Origin: Trebonia sp963773105
GTDB lineage: Bacteria; Actinomycetota; Actinomycetes; Streptosporangiales; Streptosporangiaceae
DNA: 64,000 bases
Direction: 5' to 3'
Assembly: GCA_963773105.1 (NCBI GenBank)
Contig: CAVZAA010000001.1
Location: forward strand, 558,001 to 622,000
Notes under the pieces: model-generated
Databases searched by the model: none
Seen by the model: only the letters and a program-made list of their open reading frames with translations
Told to the model about the DNA's origin: nothing
Part shown: in pieces, positions 50,914 through 59,873 of the stretch
Layout of the letters: the number at the start of each line of letters is the position of its first letter
Numbering within the stretch: position 1 is the first letter of the stretch
Position numbers and translations under genes: made by a program

Positions 50914-52419
50914 TTAGAGCGGGGTGACGCGGTAGAGCGCCACGCCTTCGGCCGGGACCGCCGCGCTAACTTTTCCCGCCGACGATATGTCGAACGTGAT
51001 CTCGCCGCCGACTACCGTCGACTGGCTGCCCCAGAGGTCCTGTACCTGGTAGCCATTCGGGTCGGCCGGCAGCCCGATCGCCTTAGCGGTCGTGGAGATG
51101 GTGACGGGACTCGAACTCGTCTTGGTCGTGGTATTGAACAGCCCGACGATCCCTTCTCCGCCCGGCTCCACCTTGGCGAATACCTGATGGCCGGCCGAGC
51201 TGCCAGGGGAGCCGGTGAGTTCGATCCTTGACGCGTCGATCGCGTCCTGGTCTACCTCGATCACCTGACGGTTCGTCAGCAGGCTGAGGTCAGCGCGGGA
51301 GAGCGACGCGCTGGTGCCGTAGGCGTTCGTCACCGAGCTGGTCAGGTCACTGCCGAGAATGAGCGGCGCCGAGCCCAGCGACCACAGGCTGAGCTGTGTC
51401 TCCGATGCGGCCAGGGACAGCCCTGAGGCGGCGCTACCGTCGCCGACCTCGATCGAGTCATAGTCGTTGAAGCCGCCGGGGCCGCCGTACGGCTGCCACT
51501 TGGAGACGCTGGCGAACCTGCCATCCCAGTCGGCATAGCTCGTCAGCGGGAAGACGCTCAGGCAGCCCGTGTAGGGCGGGGTGTTGCAGGCATTCGCTGA
51601 ACCCTCATCCGGGCCGTTGAGCTCGATGTCAGGGTCGAACTCCCACTGGTTGGCGTACTCCTGCAGGGTCGGGGCGAGCTTGACGGTGTAGCTGCCCTGG
51701 GTGATGTTCAGTACCATCGGCCGGCCGGACTGCTGGATCGCGGCCTGCCAGGCCTCGACGTCGGGGCCGTTGCTGTTGGTGATGCCGTCGAGCTTGATGT
51801 AGTCCACGCCCCAGGACGCCAGCTCGTCCACGACCGAGTCGACGTACGCTTGCGCGCCCGGCGCACTGTAGTTGATCGCGTCCATGCCGCCGCAGTTGTA
51901 GTTGTTCTGCGATGCCGTGGTGGCGATGTCATCGGCCGTGTCGGAGGTCCCCAGGATTGGGGTGTTCTCCGTCACCGCCTGGTTTGAGATGCCGGCCGTT
52001 TCGTAGATGCCGAACTTCAGCCCGAGGCCGTGCACATACGCGCCGAGCGCCTGGATGCCGTTCTCGGACCCGACGTTCGGGTAATTGGCGGTGTTCACGA
52101 CCCACCGGCCGTAGCTGTCGACGTTGGGACCCTGCGACCCCGGGCATTGGTACCACCCGTCGTCGAGATTGACGTATTGGTAGCCGGCTGCCGCCAGGCC
52201 CGTGCTGTCCAGCGCGCTGGCCTCCCCCTCGACCTGGGCCGTGTTCGCGCCCAGCCGCAGGAAGCTCCAGCCGCTCCAGCCCATCACCGGGGTCTGGTCA
52301 GGGCCGCCCGGCGGGTAGGCGGTTGCCGCCCGGGAAGTCGTGCCGCTGGCAACGGAGTAGGCAAGCAGCAGCGACATCGTTGTCACCGCCGCCGCGATGA
52401 GGCGCGTCGACCTATTCAT
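50914..52419 (-). CDS. Secreted GH27-family alpha-galactosidase / alpha-N-acetylgalactosaminidase
   Basis: 501 residues from ATG 52419 (GGAGGATCC upstream). A signal peptide (about 1-33) and a TIM barrel with the GH27 pattern: TPVMGWSGWSFL, YQYVNLDDGWYQC, LKFGIYETAG, WGVDYIKLDGITNSN (nucleophile Asp in KLDG) and GGFNDYDSIEVGD (family GxWNDPDMLxVG). The C-terminal beta-domain (VVGLFNTTTKTS...VQDLWG) is the usual GH27 sandwich. It cleaves terminal alpha-linked Gal or GalNAc outside the cell; which one cannot be told, but the AgaS-like gene nearby hints at GalNAc. The stretch upstream holds TGACCAGACGGTCA, a possible operator. Confidence 0.88.
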   Translation of the reverse strand: MNRSTRLIAAAVTTMSLLLAYSVASGTTSRAATAYPPGGPDQTPVMGWSGWSFLRLGANTAQVEGEASALDSTGLAAAGYQYVNLDDGWYQCPGSQGPNVDSYGRWVVNTANYPNVGSENGIQALGAYVHGLGLKFGIYETAGISNQAVTENTPILGTSDTADDIATTASQNNYNCGGMDAINYSAPGAQAYVDSVVDELASWGVDYIKLDGITNSNGPDVEAWQAAIQQSGRPMVLNITQGSYTVKLAPTLQEYANQWEFDPDIELNGPDEGSANACNTPPYTGCLSVFPLTSYADWDGRFASVSKWQPYGGPGGFNDYDSIEVGDGSAASGLSLAASETQLSLWSLGSAPLILGSDLTSSVTNAYGTSASLSRADLSLLTNRQVIEVDQDAIDASRIELTGSPGSSAGHQVFAKVEPGGEGIVGLFNTTTKTSSSPVTISTTAKAIGLPADPNGYQVQDLWGSQSTVVGGEITFDISSAGKVSAAVPAEGVALYRVTPL

Positions 52420-52600
52420 GGATCCTCCAGCCGCGGATGCAGGCGTGGGCTGGGTAACGGAAGCCCACCCAAATGCCATGATGACCGTCTGGTCATTCGT
52501 CGCCAAGAGTGAGCAGGATATGCGCATGAATTCGCCTGAATCTTGCTCATTACGATCACTATGCGCGCGTCGGCTTGCGCGGTCAGCGGGTTCTGGGCGC

Positions 52601-53359
52601 TTAGACGCGGACGACCCGGCAGCCGAGGCGGCGGATCGGCTCGACCTCAGGTTCCGCTGCCCGGCTATCGGTGACCAGGACGTCCACCTCGGCCATGCGG
52701 CAGACCTGCGCCAGCGTGACCCGGCCGATCTTCGTGGCATCGGCCAGCACCACCCGCTTGCGCGCGCGCCGGAAGAGCGCCGTGTTCACCCGCGCGCCCA
52801 CTGGGTCGTAATTGGTGCAGCCGGCCAAAACGTCCACCCCGTCAACGCCGAGGAACGCGACGTCGATGTCGTACTCGGCCAGGAACGCCTCCGCGCTTTG
52901 TCCGACCGACTCCTGGCTGCTGCCGCGCACCTCGCCGCCGGCCACGAACACTCTCGGCCCGGGGCTGCCGACCAGGTCGATGGCGACGTTGAGCGCATTG
53001 GTGACCACGGTGAGGTCATCGCGGCCGCGCAGCAACCGGATGAACTGAGAAACGGTCGTGCCGCCGGTGGTTCCAATCACCCGCGCACCGTCCATGAACC
53101 GGACCGCGTGCTGGCCGATGCGCTCTTTCTCCGGCAGGTCCCGCGCCCGCTTGTAGCTCAGCGGCAGATCGTTGAAGGCCGCGTGGATCGTAGCGCCGCC
53201 GTGCGTACGGCTTATCAGTCGCTGTTTCTGGAGCGCCTCCAGATCACGCCGTATGGTCGCGTGCGACACCGAGAGCTCCGTGGCGAGCGATGGCACATCG
53301 ACCTGTCCGCGCTCCACGACCGCGGACACGATCTGGTTGAGCCGATGGGGGCGCTGCAT
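52601..53359 (-). CDS. DeoR-family sugar regulator
   Basis: 252 residues. N-terminal DeoR HTH (QIVSAVVERGQVDVPSLATE, VSHATIRRDLEALQKQRLIS) followed by RTHGGAT and the sugar-phosphate-sensing DeoRC domain (VIGTTGGTTVSQFIRLL, VVTNALNVAIDLV, VAFLGVDGVD, VVLADATKIG). DeoR/AgaR repressors respond to phosphorylated sugars. ATG 53359 is six bases from TATGAT (leaderless); the frame open to 53485 is unsupported. It is divergent from the SIS gene, with shared control likely. Confidence 0.92.
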   Translation of the reverse strand: MQRPHRLNQIVSAVVERGQVDVPSLATELSVSHATIRRDLEALQKQRLISRTHGGATIHAAFNDLPLSYKRARDLPEKERIGQHAVRFMDGARVIGTTGGTTVSQFIRLLRGRDDLTVVTNALNVAIDLVGSPGPRVFVAGGEVRGSSQESVGQSAEAFLAEYDIDVAFLGVDGVDVLAGCTNYDPVGARVNTALFRRARKRVVLADATKIGRVTLAQVCRMAEVDVLVTDSRAAEPEVEPIRRLGCRVVRV

Positions 53360-53365
53360 GGACGA

Positions 53366-53371
53366 ATCATA
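53366..53371 (-). promoter_or_regulatory. -10 element of leaderless deoR-type promoter
   Basis: TATGAT on the minus strand, six bases before ATG 53359. Just upstream, GTGCCAGACAGCAC (53384-53397) and, 65 bases on, GTGCCATACTGTGCAT (53470-53485) share a GTGCCA-x-AC core and may be DeoR operators. Confidence 0.5.
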
Positions 53372-53584
53372 GGCAGGCCAATCGTGCCAGACAGCACATT
53401 TCGCGGCGGCGGTTCTAGGTGGCGCCGCGCTTGTAGAGTGATCGCACATGTCGTAGAGTCGGATAAAACGTGCCATACTGTGCATGATTTATAGACAACA
53501 TATGCGCGTTTGCGGACACACTGGTACGCGCAGGCCGACCGCCGCCGGGGCGGGCAGGACCTGGCAGGCGGAGGGACCAACGGG

Positions 53585-54478
53585 GTGCAACGACCTGAGG
53601 CGCACGTGCAGAGGGAGATTGCAAGCCAGCCGGACTGCTGGGCGAGAGCGCTGCAGTCGGTCGGCGAGGCGGCGATGGTCCTGCCCGGGCACGGTGAGCG
53701 GGTCGCGGTCATCGGCTGCGGTACGTCCTGGCACATAGCGAGCGCAATCGCGGCCGCCCGCGAGGCGGCCGGCCATGGGCTGACCGACGCCTTCACCGCA
53801 TCCGAGCTGCCGACTCGCGACTACGACGCGGTGCTGGCGGTGACCCGCTCAGGTACCACCATCGAGGTCATCGACGCGCTGCGGAACATGCGCGGCTCGG
53901 CCCGCAGGATCGGCATCACCGCGGATGCTGCCGCCCCAATCCGCGACGTCACGGATCAGCTTCTGGTGCTCGACTACGCGGACGAGCAGTCGGTGGTGCA
54001 GACCAGGTTCGCCACCACCGTTCTCACAGTGGCGAGAGCGCACATCGGACATGACCTCGTCCCGGTCGTGGAGCAGGCGCGAGCGGCGGTGGCGGCCGAA
54101 CTGGATGACCTGCTGCTAGACCGGCCGCATTACGTCTTCCTTGGCCGCGGCTGGTCCATCGGGCTGGCGCGGGAGGCGGCACTCAAGGTCCAGGAGGCTG
54201 CGGGGGCGTGGAGCGAGGCTTATCCGTCGCTGGAATACCGGCACGGGCCGCTCGCCACCGCCAACGAGGACTCCGTGGTCTGGCTGTTCGGAGTCGATGA
54301 CAGCGTGCTGGTGAAGGACATCGGGCGCACCGGAGCGACGGTTGTCGTCACCGAGGGCGATCCGCAGGCCGAACTCGTGCTGGCCCAGCGGGTGGCGGTC
54401 GCCACCGCTCAGCTGCGTGGCCTGGACCCCGATCGGCCCACCCACCTGTCTCGCTCTGTCACCTACACCGGCCAGTGA
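53585..54478 (+). CDS. SIS-domain sugar isomerase/deaminase-like protein (AgaS/GlmS-type)
   Basis: 297 residues with two SIS folds: VAVIGCGTSWHIASAIAAAR and LAVTRSGTTIEVIDALRNM in the first (phosphosugar-binding Ser/Thr loops), HYVFLGRGWSIGLAREAALK and AWSEAYPSLEYRHGPLATAN in the second (catalytic Glu and the EYRHGP motif). It lacks the glutaminase domain of GlmS, as AgaS (galactosamine-6-phosphate deaminase/isomerase) and related proteins do. GTG 53585 is chosen because GGAGGG lies upstream; no similarity supports the frame from 53510. Located between a GH27 enzyme, DeoR regulator and ABC importer, it probably isomerises or deaminates the imported amino sugar after phosphorylation. Confidence 0.88.
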   Translation: MQRPEAHVQREIASQPDCWARALQSVGEAAMVLPGHGERVAVIGCGTSWHIASAIAAAREAAGHGLTDAFTASELPTRDYDAVLAVTRSGTTIEVIDALRNMRGSARRIGITADAAAPIRDVTDQLLVLDYADEQSVVQTRFATTVLTVARAHIGHDLVPVVEQARAAVAAELDDLLLDRPHYVFLGRGWSIGLAREAALKVQEAAGAWSEAYPSLEYRHGPLATANEDSVVWLFGVDDSVLVKDIGRTGATVVVTEGDPQAELVLAQRVAVATAQLRGLDPDRPTHLSRSVTYTGQ

Positions 54479-54487
54479 CCGACCCGG

Positions 54488-55414
54488 CTACTTGATCGAT
54501 CCGGCCGTAACGCCCTGGATGATGTAGCGGTTCAGCACCAGGGCAAGCACCCCGGGGACGGCCGCCGCTATCACTCCGCACGCCATCAGCAGCGTCAAGG
54601 GCACGATGCGCTGCTGGTCAAGCGCCGTCACGATGACCGTGACGGGCTGGGTCGACAGGTCGGTGGTGAGGATAAGCGGGAACAGGAACTGGGCCCAGCC
54701 CATCAGGAAGGCGATGATGGCGGCGGCGGCGATGCCGGGCATCGCCACCGGGATCACAATCCGCAGCAAGGCCCCCACCGGCGACGCTCCATCGACGAAG
54801 GCGGCCTCTTCAAGCTCCCGCGGGATGGTGTTGAAGTAGTTGTAGAGGATCCAGATCGAGAGCGGCAGGAAACCGGACACGTAGACCAGGATCACGGCGA
54901 GGTAGGTGTTCACCAGGCTGAGGCTGGCCATGATCCGGTAAAGCGGAATCAGCGTGGCGTAGGCGGGCAACAGCATCGTGGCCAGCACGCTTCCGAAGAT
55001 CGTGCGCTTGAACCTGAACTGAAGACGGGCAAAAGCGTACGCGGCGAAGATGGCGATGACCACGGTGAGGATCATCGCCGCCCCGGACTCTATCACCGAG
55101 TTGAGCAGCGACCTCCCGAGCTGCGCGGAGATGCCGTTGCCCGCGCCGCCGATCCCGAACACCGCACGATAGCTGCTGGAGACCAGCGGCGAAGGGAAGT
55201 AATGCGCGGGCGTGCTGTCCGCACCCGACAGCGTGCTGAAGCTGACGTTGAGGGCCCAGTAGACCGGGAACAGCGACCAGAGCAGGATCACGACGATCGT
55301 GAGGATGCGGCCGAGTACACGGACCGGACGACGGCCAAGCGCCTGCCCGACAGGTCCTGTCGCCAGCCGGGTCATCGCCGGCGACGTCTGCTCGCCTCGT
55401 ACAGCCAACGCCAT
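54488..55414 (-). CDS. Carbohydrate ABC transporter permease (MalG type), module 2
   Basis: 308 residues, six transmembrane helices, EAA loop LEEAAFVDGASPVGALLRIV (about 195-214). CUT1-type importer subunit, one base from the MalF-type gene at 55415. It ends ten bases from the stop of the convergent SIS gene. Confidence 0.93.
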   Translation of the reverse strand: MALAVRGEQTSPAMTRLATGPVGQALGRRPVRVLGRILTIVVILLWSLFPVYWALNVSFSTLSGADSTPAHYFPSPLVSSSYRAVFGIGGAGNGISAQLGRSLLNSVIESGAAMILTVVIAIFAAYAFARLQFRFKRTIFGSVLATMLLPAYATLIPLYRIMASLSLVNTYLAVILVYVSGFLPLSIWILYNYFNTIPRELEEAAFVDGASPVGALLRIVIPVAMPGIAAAAIIAFLMGWAQFLFPLILTTDLSTQPVTVIVTALDQQRIVPLTLLMACGVIAAAVPGVLALVLNRYIIQGVTAGSIK

Positions 55415-56317
55415 TTACGCTGCCTCCGGCCTGCGGTAGAGCAGCGCAAGGGCCGCCATCGATAGCACTGCGGTGGCGACGGTCATCAACAGCGACAACG
55501 CGTAGCCTCCGCCGAAGTTGAGGTTCTGGAACGTGGTGAGATAGGTCTGCAGCATCACCGAGGAGCCGAGCGGCGCGATCCCGTTCAGAATGTAGACCTG
55601 GTCAAAAATATTCAGCGACAGGATCAGCGCCTCGACCGTGCAGACCGCCAGGGCCGGCCGGATCATCGGCAGCGAAATGCGCCAGAAGGCCTGCACCGGG
55701 CCGGCGCCGTCCACCCTCGCCGCCTCGTACAGGTCCAGCGGGACCGACTGCAGCGCCGCCAGGATGACGATCGCGGACAGCGGGGTTATCTGCCAGACCT
55801 GCACGATCTCGATCAGCGCGATCGTCAGCCAGCGGTCGAGGCCGAGCCATACGTGATACCCGCCGATGAGGTGGGCCGAGTGCAGGGCGCTGTTCATGAC
55901 GCCGAAGGTCGGGTCGTAGATCCAGCTCCAGATGACCGCCTCGACCACTGCGGGCAGCGCCCACGGCAGGATGACCAGGGCCAGGATGATGCCACGAAGC
56001 CGGAAGCGCTGCTTGAGCGCTAGCGCGATGACGGTCCCGAGGACGACCGACAGCACCACGCCGATGACGATGTAAACCGCCGTGTTGACCCAGGAAGTGA
56101 TGATGGACGAGCTCGCAAAGAGCGCGCGGAAGTTGCCGAGGCCTACGAACCGGGTCGGCGGGTCAAGAGGCGATACCCGGAAGAACGCCTCCACCGTGGT
56201 ATCGACGGTCGGCACGAAGGACAGCGCCCCGATGAACACCACCAGCGGCGAGAGCAGGATGTACGGCAGCAAGCTGCCGAACATCCTGCCGCGCCGGGCC
56301 GCATGGGCCGCAACCAA
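55415..56317 (-). CDS. Carbohydrate ABC transporter permease (MalF type), module 2
   Basis: 300 residues, six transmembrane helices, EAA loop YEAARVDGAGPVQAFWRISL (about 198-217). The start is TTG 56317 with GGAGG eight bases upstream. Partners are the lipoprotein at 56386 and the permease at 54488; no ATPase gene is present. Confidence 0.92.
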   Translation of the reverse strand: MVAAHAARRGRMFGSLLPYILLSPLVVFIGALSFVPTVDTTVEAFFRVSPLDPPTRFVGLGNFRALFASSSIITSWVNTAVYIVIGVVLSVVLGTVIALALKQRFRLRGIILALVILPWALPAVVEAVIWSWIYDPTFGVMNSALHSAHLIGGYHVWLGLDRWLTIALIEIVQVWQITPLSAIVILAALQSVPLDLYEAARVDGAGPVQAFWRISLPMIRPALAVCTVEALILSLNIFDQVYILNGIAPLGSSVMLQTYLTTFQNLNFGGGYALSLLMTVATAVLSMAALALLYRRPEAA

Positions 56318-56385
56318 CGTCAGGCCTCCCTACTGCATCGTGTTCGCCGTGTCATGGGATGGGTGGTAACGAGCCTGCCGCCGCC

Positions 56386-57732
56386 TCAGCTGGAGCTGAG
56401 CTGGCTTACTTGTGCGGCTATCGCGCTGACGGCCTGCGCGACGGTCTCCTGCCCGGCCGCTGCCTGGTGAATGTTGGTCTGCACGGCCGCGCTGAACTGC
56501 ACGTACCACGGCGGCGCTCCGTTCGGGAACGGCGCCTGCGCGTGCGCCTTGAGGATGGCCGAAAGCGGGGCCGCCTGCTCGACGTCGTTAGCCTTGATCA
56601 TTAGGTCGAAGCTGGTCAGCCTGGCGGGCATCGGGAACGTGCTCACTACGTCGCTCGATCCCTTCAGCCCGGCCCACAGCGCCTGGTTCTGGGTCGCGGT
56701 GAACCACTTGATGAACTTCACCGCGCCGGCCACGTTCTTCGCCGTCTTGGGGATGCCGATGCCATCGGGGTTGGCGACGTTCTGGCCCGCTCCGGTGGCG
56801 CCCGGGGTCGGGATGTACTCGACATCGTTCACCACGCTTGACGATGACGGCACGTTATAGATGGAGGCGACGCTGCCCGAGTAGTCGCACATGGCGGCGG
56901 CGACCCGGTTCTTCGCCATCTCGGTGGTGAACCCCTGGTAGTCGGTAGTGTTGATGTTCGCGGCGGGCACCAGCCCGCTTTTATAGGCGTCGACCATCCA
57001 GGTCATCGCCTTGTATCCGGGCGAACTGGGCGAGGTGAAGGCCGGGGTGTCCTGCGCGGTCAGAACCTGGCCGCCGAACGCCGCCGTCATCTGGTACCAG
57101 CAGGTCGACAGGCCCTCGGCGGTCGCGAACTGAATGTCGAGCGGGCTGGCCATGCCGCTGACCTGTCCCACCTTCTTAAGGTCGGCCGTAAATCCGGCCA
57201 GCGTCGTGGGCATCGTGGTGATGCCGGCCTTGGCGAAGTCCTTCTCGTTCACGGTGGTAACCAGGAAGGACGAATCGAACGGCATGCCAATCAGCTGCCC
57301 GTCCGAGACGAACGTCTTGAGCTGCGGCATGTCCGACTCGAGGCTGGCCGGGCTGAAGTACTGGTTGAGCGGTTCGAACCAGCCGGTCTTCTGGTACTCC
57401 CCGACCTTGGACCAGTCAACGTCAGCGGCGTCGGCGAAGTAGGTGTTCGCCGTCATGGCGGCGGCGATCTTGGTCTGCAGGTCGTCCCACCCGATGTTGA
57501 CCCAGTTCACCTTGATGCCGGTTTCCTTGGTGAACTGGTCAAGCACGGCCGCCGGCGGAGCCGGGTAGGCCACGGCCACGGTAATCGAGTTCGATGAGCT
57601 GGAACTGGAGCCGGAACCGGTGCTGGAGCTCGAGCTGCCGGGCGACCCGCAGGCGGCGCCGAGCGCGACCAGTCCAGCGCTGAGGGCGATCGCTGCCGCC
57701 CGCTTGCTGAAGATGATGCCTGGATATTTCAT
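56386..57732 (-). CDS. Sugar-binding lipoprotein of ABC transporter (module 2)
   Basis: 448 residues. Signal peptide with lipobox LVALGAAC-GS (Cys about 28), a Ser/Gly-rich linker, then a type-I solute-binding domain (VDWSKVGEYQKTGWFEPLNQ, IGMPFDSSFLVTTVNEKDF, VKFIKWFTATQNQALWAGL). First gene of the second importer operon, 68 bases upstream of its permease. Divergent from the second DeoR gene; the 210-base gap contains GTCATCATGAC and AT-rich sequence. Confidence 0.92.
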   Translation of the reverse strand: MKYPGIIFSKRAAAIALSAGLVALGAACGSPGSSSSSTGSGSSSSSSNSITVAVAYPAPPAAVLDQFTKETGIKVNWVNIGWDDLQTKIAAAMTANTYFADAADVDWSKVGEYQKTGWFEPLNQYFSPASLESDMPQLKTFVSDGQLIGMPFDSSFLVTTVNEKDFAKAGITTMPTTLAGFTADLKKVGQVSGMASPLDIQFATAEGLSTCWYQMTAAFGGQVLTAQDTPAFTSPSSPGYKAMTWMVDAYKSGLVPAANINTTDYQGFTTEMAKNRVAAAMCDYSGSVASIYNVPSSSSVVNDVEYIPTPGATGAGQNVANPDGIGIPKTAKNVAGAVKFIKWFTATQNQALWAGLKGSSDVVSTFPMPARLTSFDLMIKANDVEQAAPLSAILKAHAQAPFPNGAPPWYVQFSAAVQTNIHQAAAGQETVAQAVSAIAAQVSQLSSS

Positions 57733-57943
57733 CTGTCTCCTCTTTCAGCGAGGCGCACAGCTACGAATGGCGATCGTTTGCGCTCATATCCAGTCAATCT
57801 AGAGTGAATATGGTCATCATGACAAGCCTGTATGTGCGCTTTCGCTGGTCAATCGTGCATGAGCCGCCACCTGCGGCGCGCAAGCGCTTACTCCGGGCGG
57901 ATCCTAGACAACCAGCCGACCTGCACGTATATGCTCTTTTGCT

Positions 57944-58738
57944 ATGCACAGAGCTGCGCGCCTGAGCGCGATCCTCCAACGGCTCGCCGATGGCGGATCG
58001 GTCGCGGTCGCTGATCTCGCCGATGACCTGGAGACGTCAGCCGGCACCATCCGCCGTGACCTGGTGATCCTGGAGCAGCAGCGGCTGCTGGCGCGCACGC
58101 ACGGCGGCGCGACCGCCCACGCCGTCTCTTACGAGCTGCCGCTGCGGTACAAGGGCGTCCGGTACGCCGAGGAGAAGCGGCGCATCGCCCGCGAGGCGGC
58201 CGAGCAGGTGACCGAGGGGATGGCGGTGGGCCTGACCGGCGGGACAACCGCCACCGAGGTGGCGCGGGCGCTGGCCGGCCGGCAGAAGCTGACGATCGTG
58301 ACCAACGCCCTGAATATCGCCTCGGAGCTGGCCGTCCGGCCGGGCATCAAGCTGATCACCACTGGCGGGGTGGCCCGCAGTCAGTCCTACGAGCTGTCCG
58401 GACCAATCGCGGAGAAGAGCCTCACCGGCCTCAACCTCAACGTGGCCTTCATCGGCGTGGACGGCATCGACGCTCAGGCCGGCTGCACCACGCACCATGA
58501 GGTGGAGGCGCACACGAACGCCGTCATGATCGCTTGCGCCCGACGCGTGGTGGTGGTGGCCGACAGTTCCAAGATCGGAAAGGTCGCGTTCGCGCGGATC
58601 TGCGAGGTGAGCGAGGTGAGCGAGCTCATCACTGACGCCGGCGCGGACGCCAACACGGTCCGCGCGCTGACCGACTGCGGAGTGAAGGTCACGGTGGTGG
58701 GAGACGGGCAAGCAGGAGCGCAGACCCGCGAGCGGTGA
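57944..58738 (+). CDS. DeoR-family sugar regulator, second copy
   Basis: 264 residues. HTH LSAILQRLADGGSVAVADLA and AGTIRRDLVILEQQRLLA, RTHGGAT, then DeoRC (VGLTGGTTATEVARALAG, IVTNALNIASELAV, AFIGVDGIDAQAGC, VVVADSSKIGKVAF). A paralogue of the regulator at 52601. ATG 57944 has no ribosome site; TATGCT lies eight bases upstream. It probably controls the divergent importer operon. Confidence 0.92.
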   Translation: MHRAARLSAILQRLADGGSVAVADLADDLETSAGTIRRDLVILEQQRLLARTHGGATAHAVSYELPLRYKGVRYAEEKRRIAREAAEQVTEGMAVGLTGGTTATEVARALAGRQKLTIVTNALNIASELAVRPGIKLITTGGVARSQSYELSGPIAEKSLTGLNLNVAFIGVDGIDAQAGCTTHHEVEAHTNAVMIACARRVVVVADSSKIGKVAFARICEVSEVSELITDAGADANTVRALTDCGVKVTVVGDGQAGAQTRER

Positions 58739-58771
58739 GCCGCCCGCCCGGGACCCGGCCAACGCGGCGGG

Positions 58772-59815
58772 TCAGCCGCGACTGGGGTCGATCATGGTCA
58801 TGCCCGCGAGCGAGGCCGTGTCGAACGTCGGCAGCAGCGCCGCCCCTTCATCGAGCGAGATCACCCGCTCGATGAGAGCCTGCGGGAACAGGTCGCGTCG
58901 TTCGATCAGCGAGAGCATGCCCGGGTAGTCGGCGGCGGCCATCCCGTGGCTGCCGAGCAGGTCGAGCTCCCAGGCAATGACGCGGGCCATGGGCACGCGC
59001 GGGTGCCCGCTGACCGGAGGCAGCAGCCCGACTTGCACGTGCCTGCCGCGTCGGCGCAGCGAGAGGATCGAGTCCGCGCAGGTCTGCTCGCTGCCGACCG
59101 CGTCGATGGCGACGTGGCTGCCGCCCTCGGTGAGCTCATGGACCGAGGCGGGAATGTCCTGCCCGCCGTCGGCGGTCAGCACGTGGTCCGCGCCCAGTGC
59201 GCTGGCCGCCGCCAGCGCCCCCGGGTTGCGATCGACGGCGATCACGCGCGCGCCGAGCGCCCGGGCGATCATCACCGCGCTCAGTCCCGCCCCGCCGGCC
59301 CCGACGACCGTCGCCCACTCGCCGGCGGCCAGCCTGGCCCGTCCCGCCAGCGCCCGGTAAGCGGTCGCGAACCGGCAGCCGAGCGCCGCCGCCGCCTCGG
59401 ACGGAATGGCGTCGGGGACGGCGACCAGGTTCAGGTCGGCCGCGTGCAGCGCCACGTACTCCGCGAACGACCCCCAGTGCGTGAATCCGGGCTGCTCCTG
59501 GTCGGGGCAGACCTGCGCGTTCCCGGAGAGGCACCACCGGCAGCGGCCGCACCCCTCCACGAACGGGACCGTCACCCGGTCTCCGGCCGACCACCGGGAC
59601 ACGCCGGGTCCGACCGCGACGACAACGCCGGCCAGTTCGTGCCCCGGCACGTGCGGGAGCTTGATCTCGTCATGTCCGGCCCACGCGTGCCAGTCGCTGC
59701 GGCACATTCCCGTCGCGAGGACCTGGACCACCACACCGCCGTCGGGCGGCTCGGGGTCGGGCACCTCGCGCACGGCGAGCGGTCCGCGAATGCGGTCAAG
59801 CACCATCGCTCGCAT
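58772..59815 (-). CDS. Zinc-type alcohol/polyol dehydrogenase (MDR family)
   Basis: 347 residues. Catalytic zinc site GMCRSDWHAWAGH and PGHELAG; structural zinc cluster EGCGRCRWCLSGNAQVC; Rossmann motif WATVVGAGGAGLSAVMIARAL and AVDRNPGAL (Asp favours NAD). Typical of sugar or polyol dehydrogenases and related alcohol dehydrogenases. ATG 59815 follows GGAG closely; the frame from 60100 is antisense to the cyclo-ligase gene. At the end of module 2, it may oxidise a sugar intermediate. Confidence 0.92.
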   Translation of the reverse strand: MRAMVLDRIRGPLAVREVPDPEPPDGGVVVQVLATGMCRSDWHAWAGHDEIKLPHVPGHELAGVVVAVGPGVSRWSAGDRVTVPFVEGCGRCRWCLSGNAQVCPDQEQPGFTHWGSFAEYVALHAADLNLVAVPDAIPSEAAAALGCRFATAYRALAGRARLAAGEWATVVGAGGAGLSAVMIARALGARVIAVDRNPGALAAASALGADHVLTADGGQDIPASVHELTEGGSHVAIDAVGSEQTCADSILSLRRRGRHVQVGLLPPVSGHPRVPMARVIAWELDLLGSHGMAAADYPGMLSLIERRDLFPQALIERVISLDEGAALLPTFDTASLAGMTMIDPSRG

Positions 59816-59873
59816 TGAGCTCCACTCCCTGCCTTGTACCGGCATGGTACGCGCGGTACGGCAGGATTGGGGG

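Noticed and set aside
53510..53584. N-terminal extension of the SIS protein
   Set aside because: Ala/Gly/Arg-rich residues overlapping the promoter region; GTG 53585 has a ribosome site.
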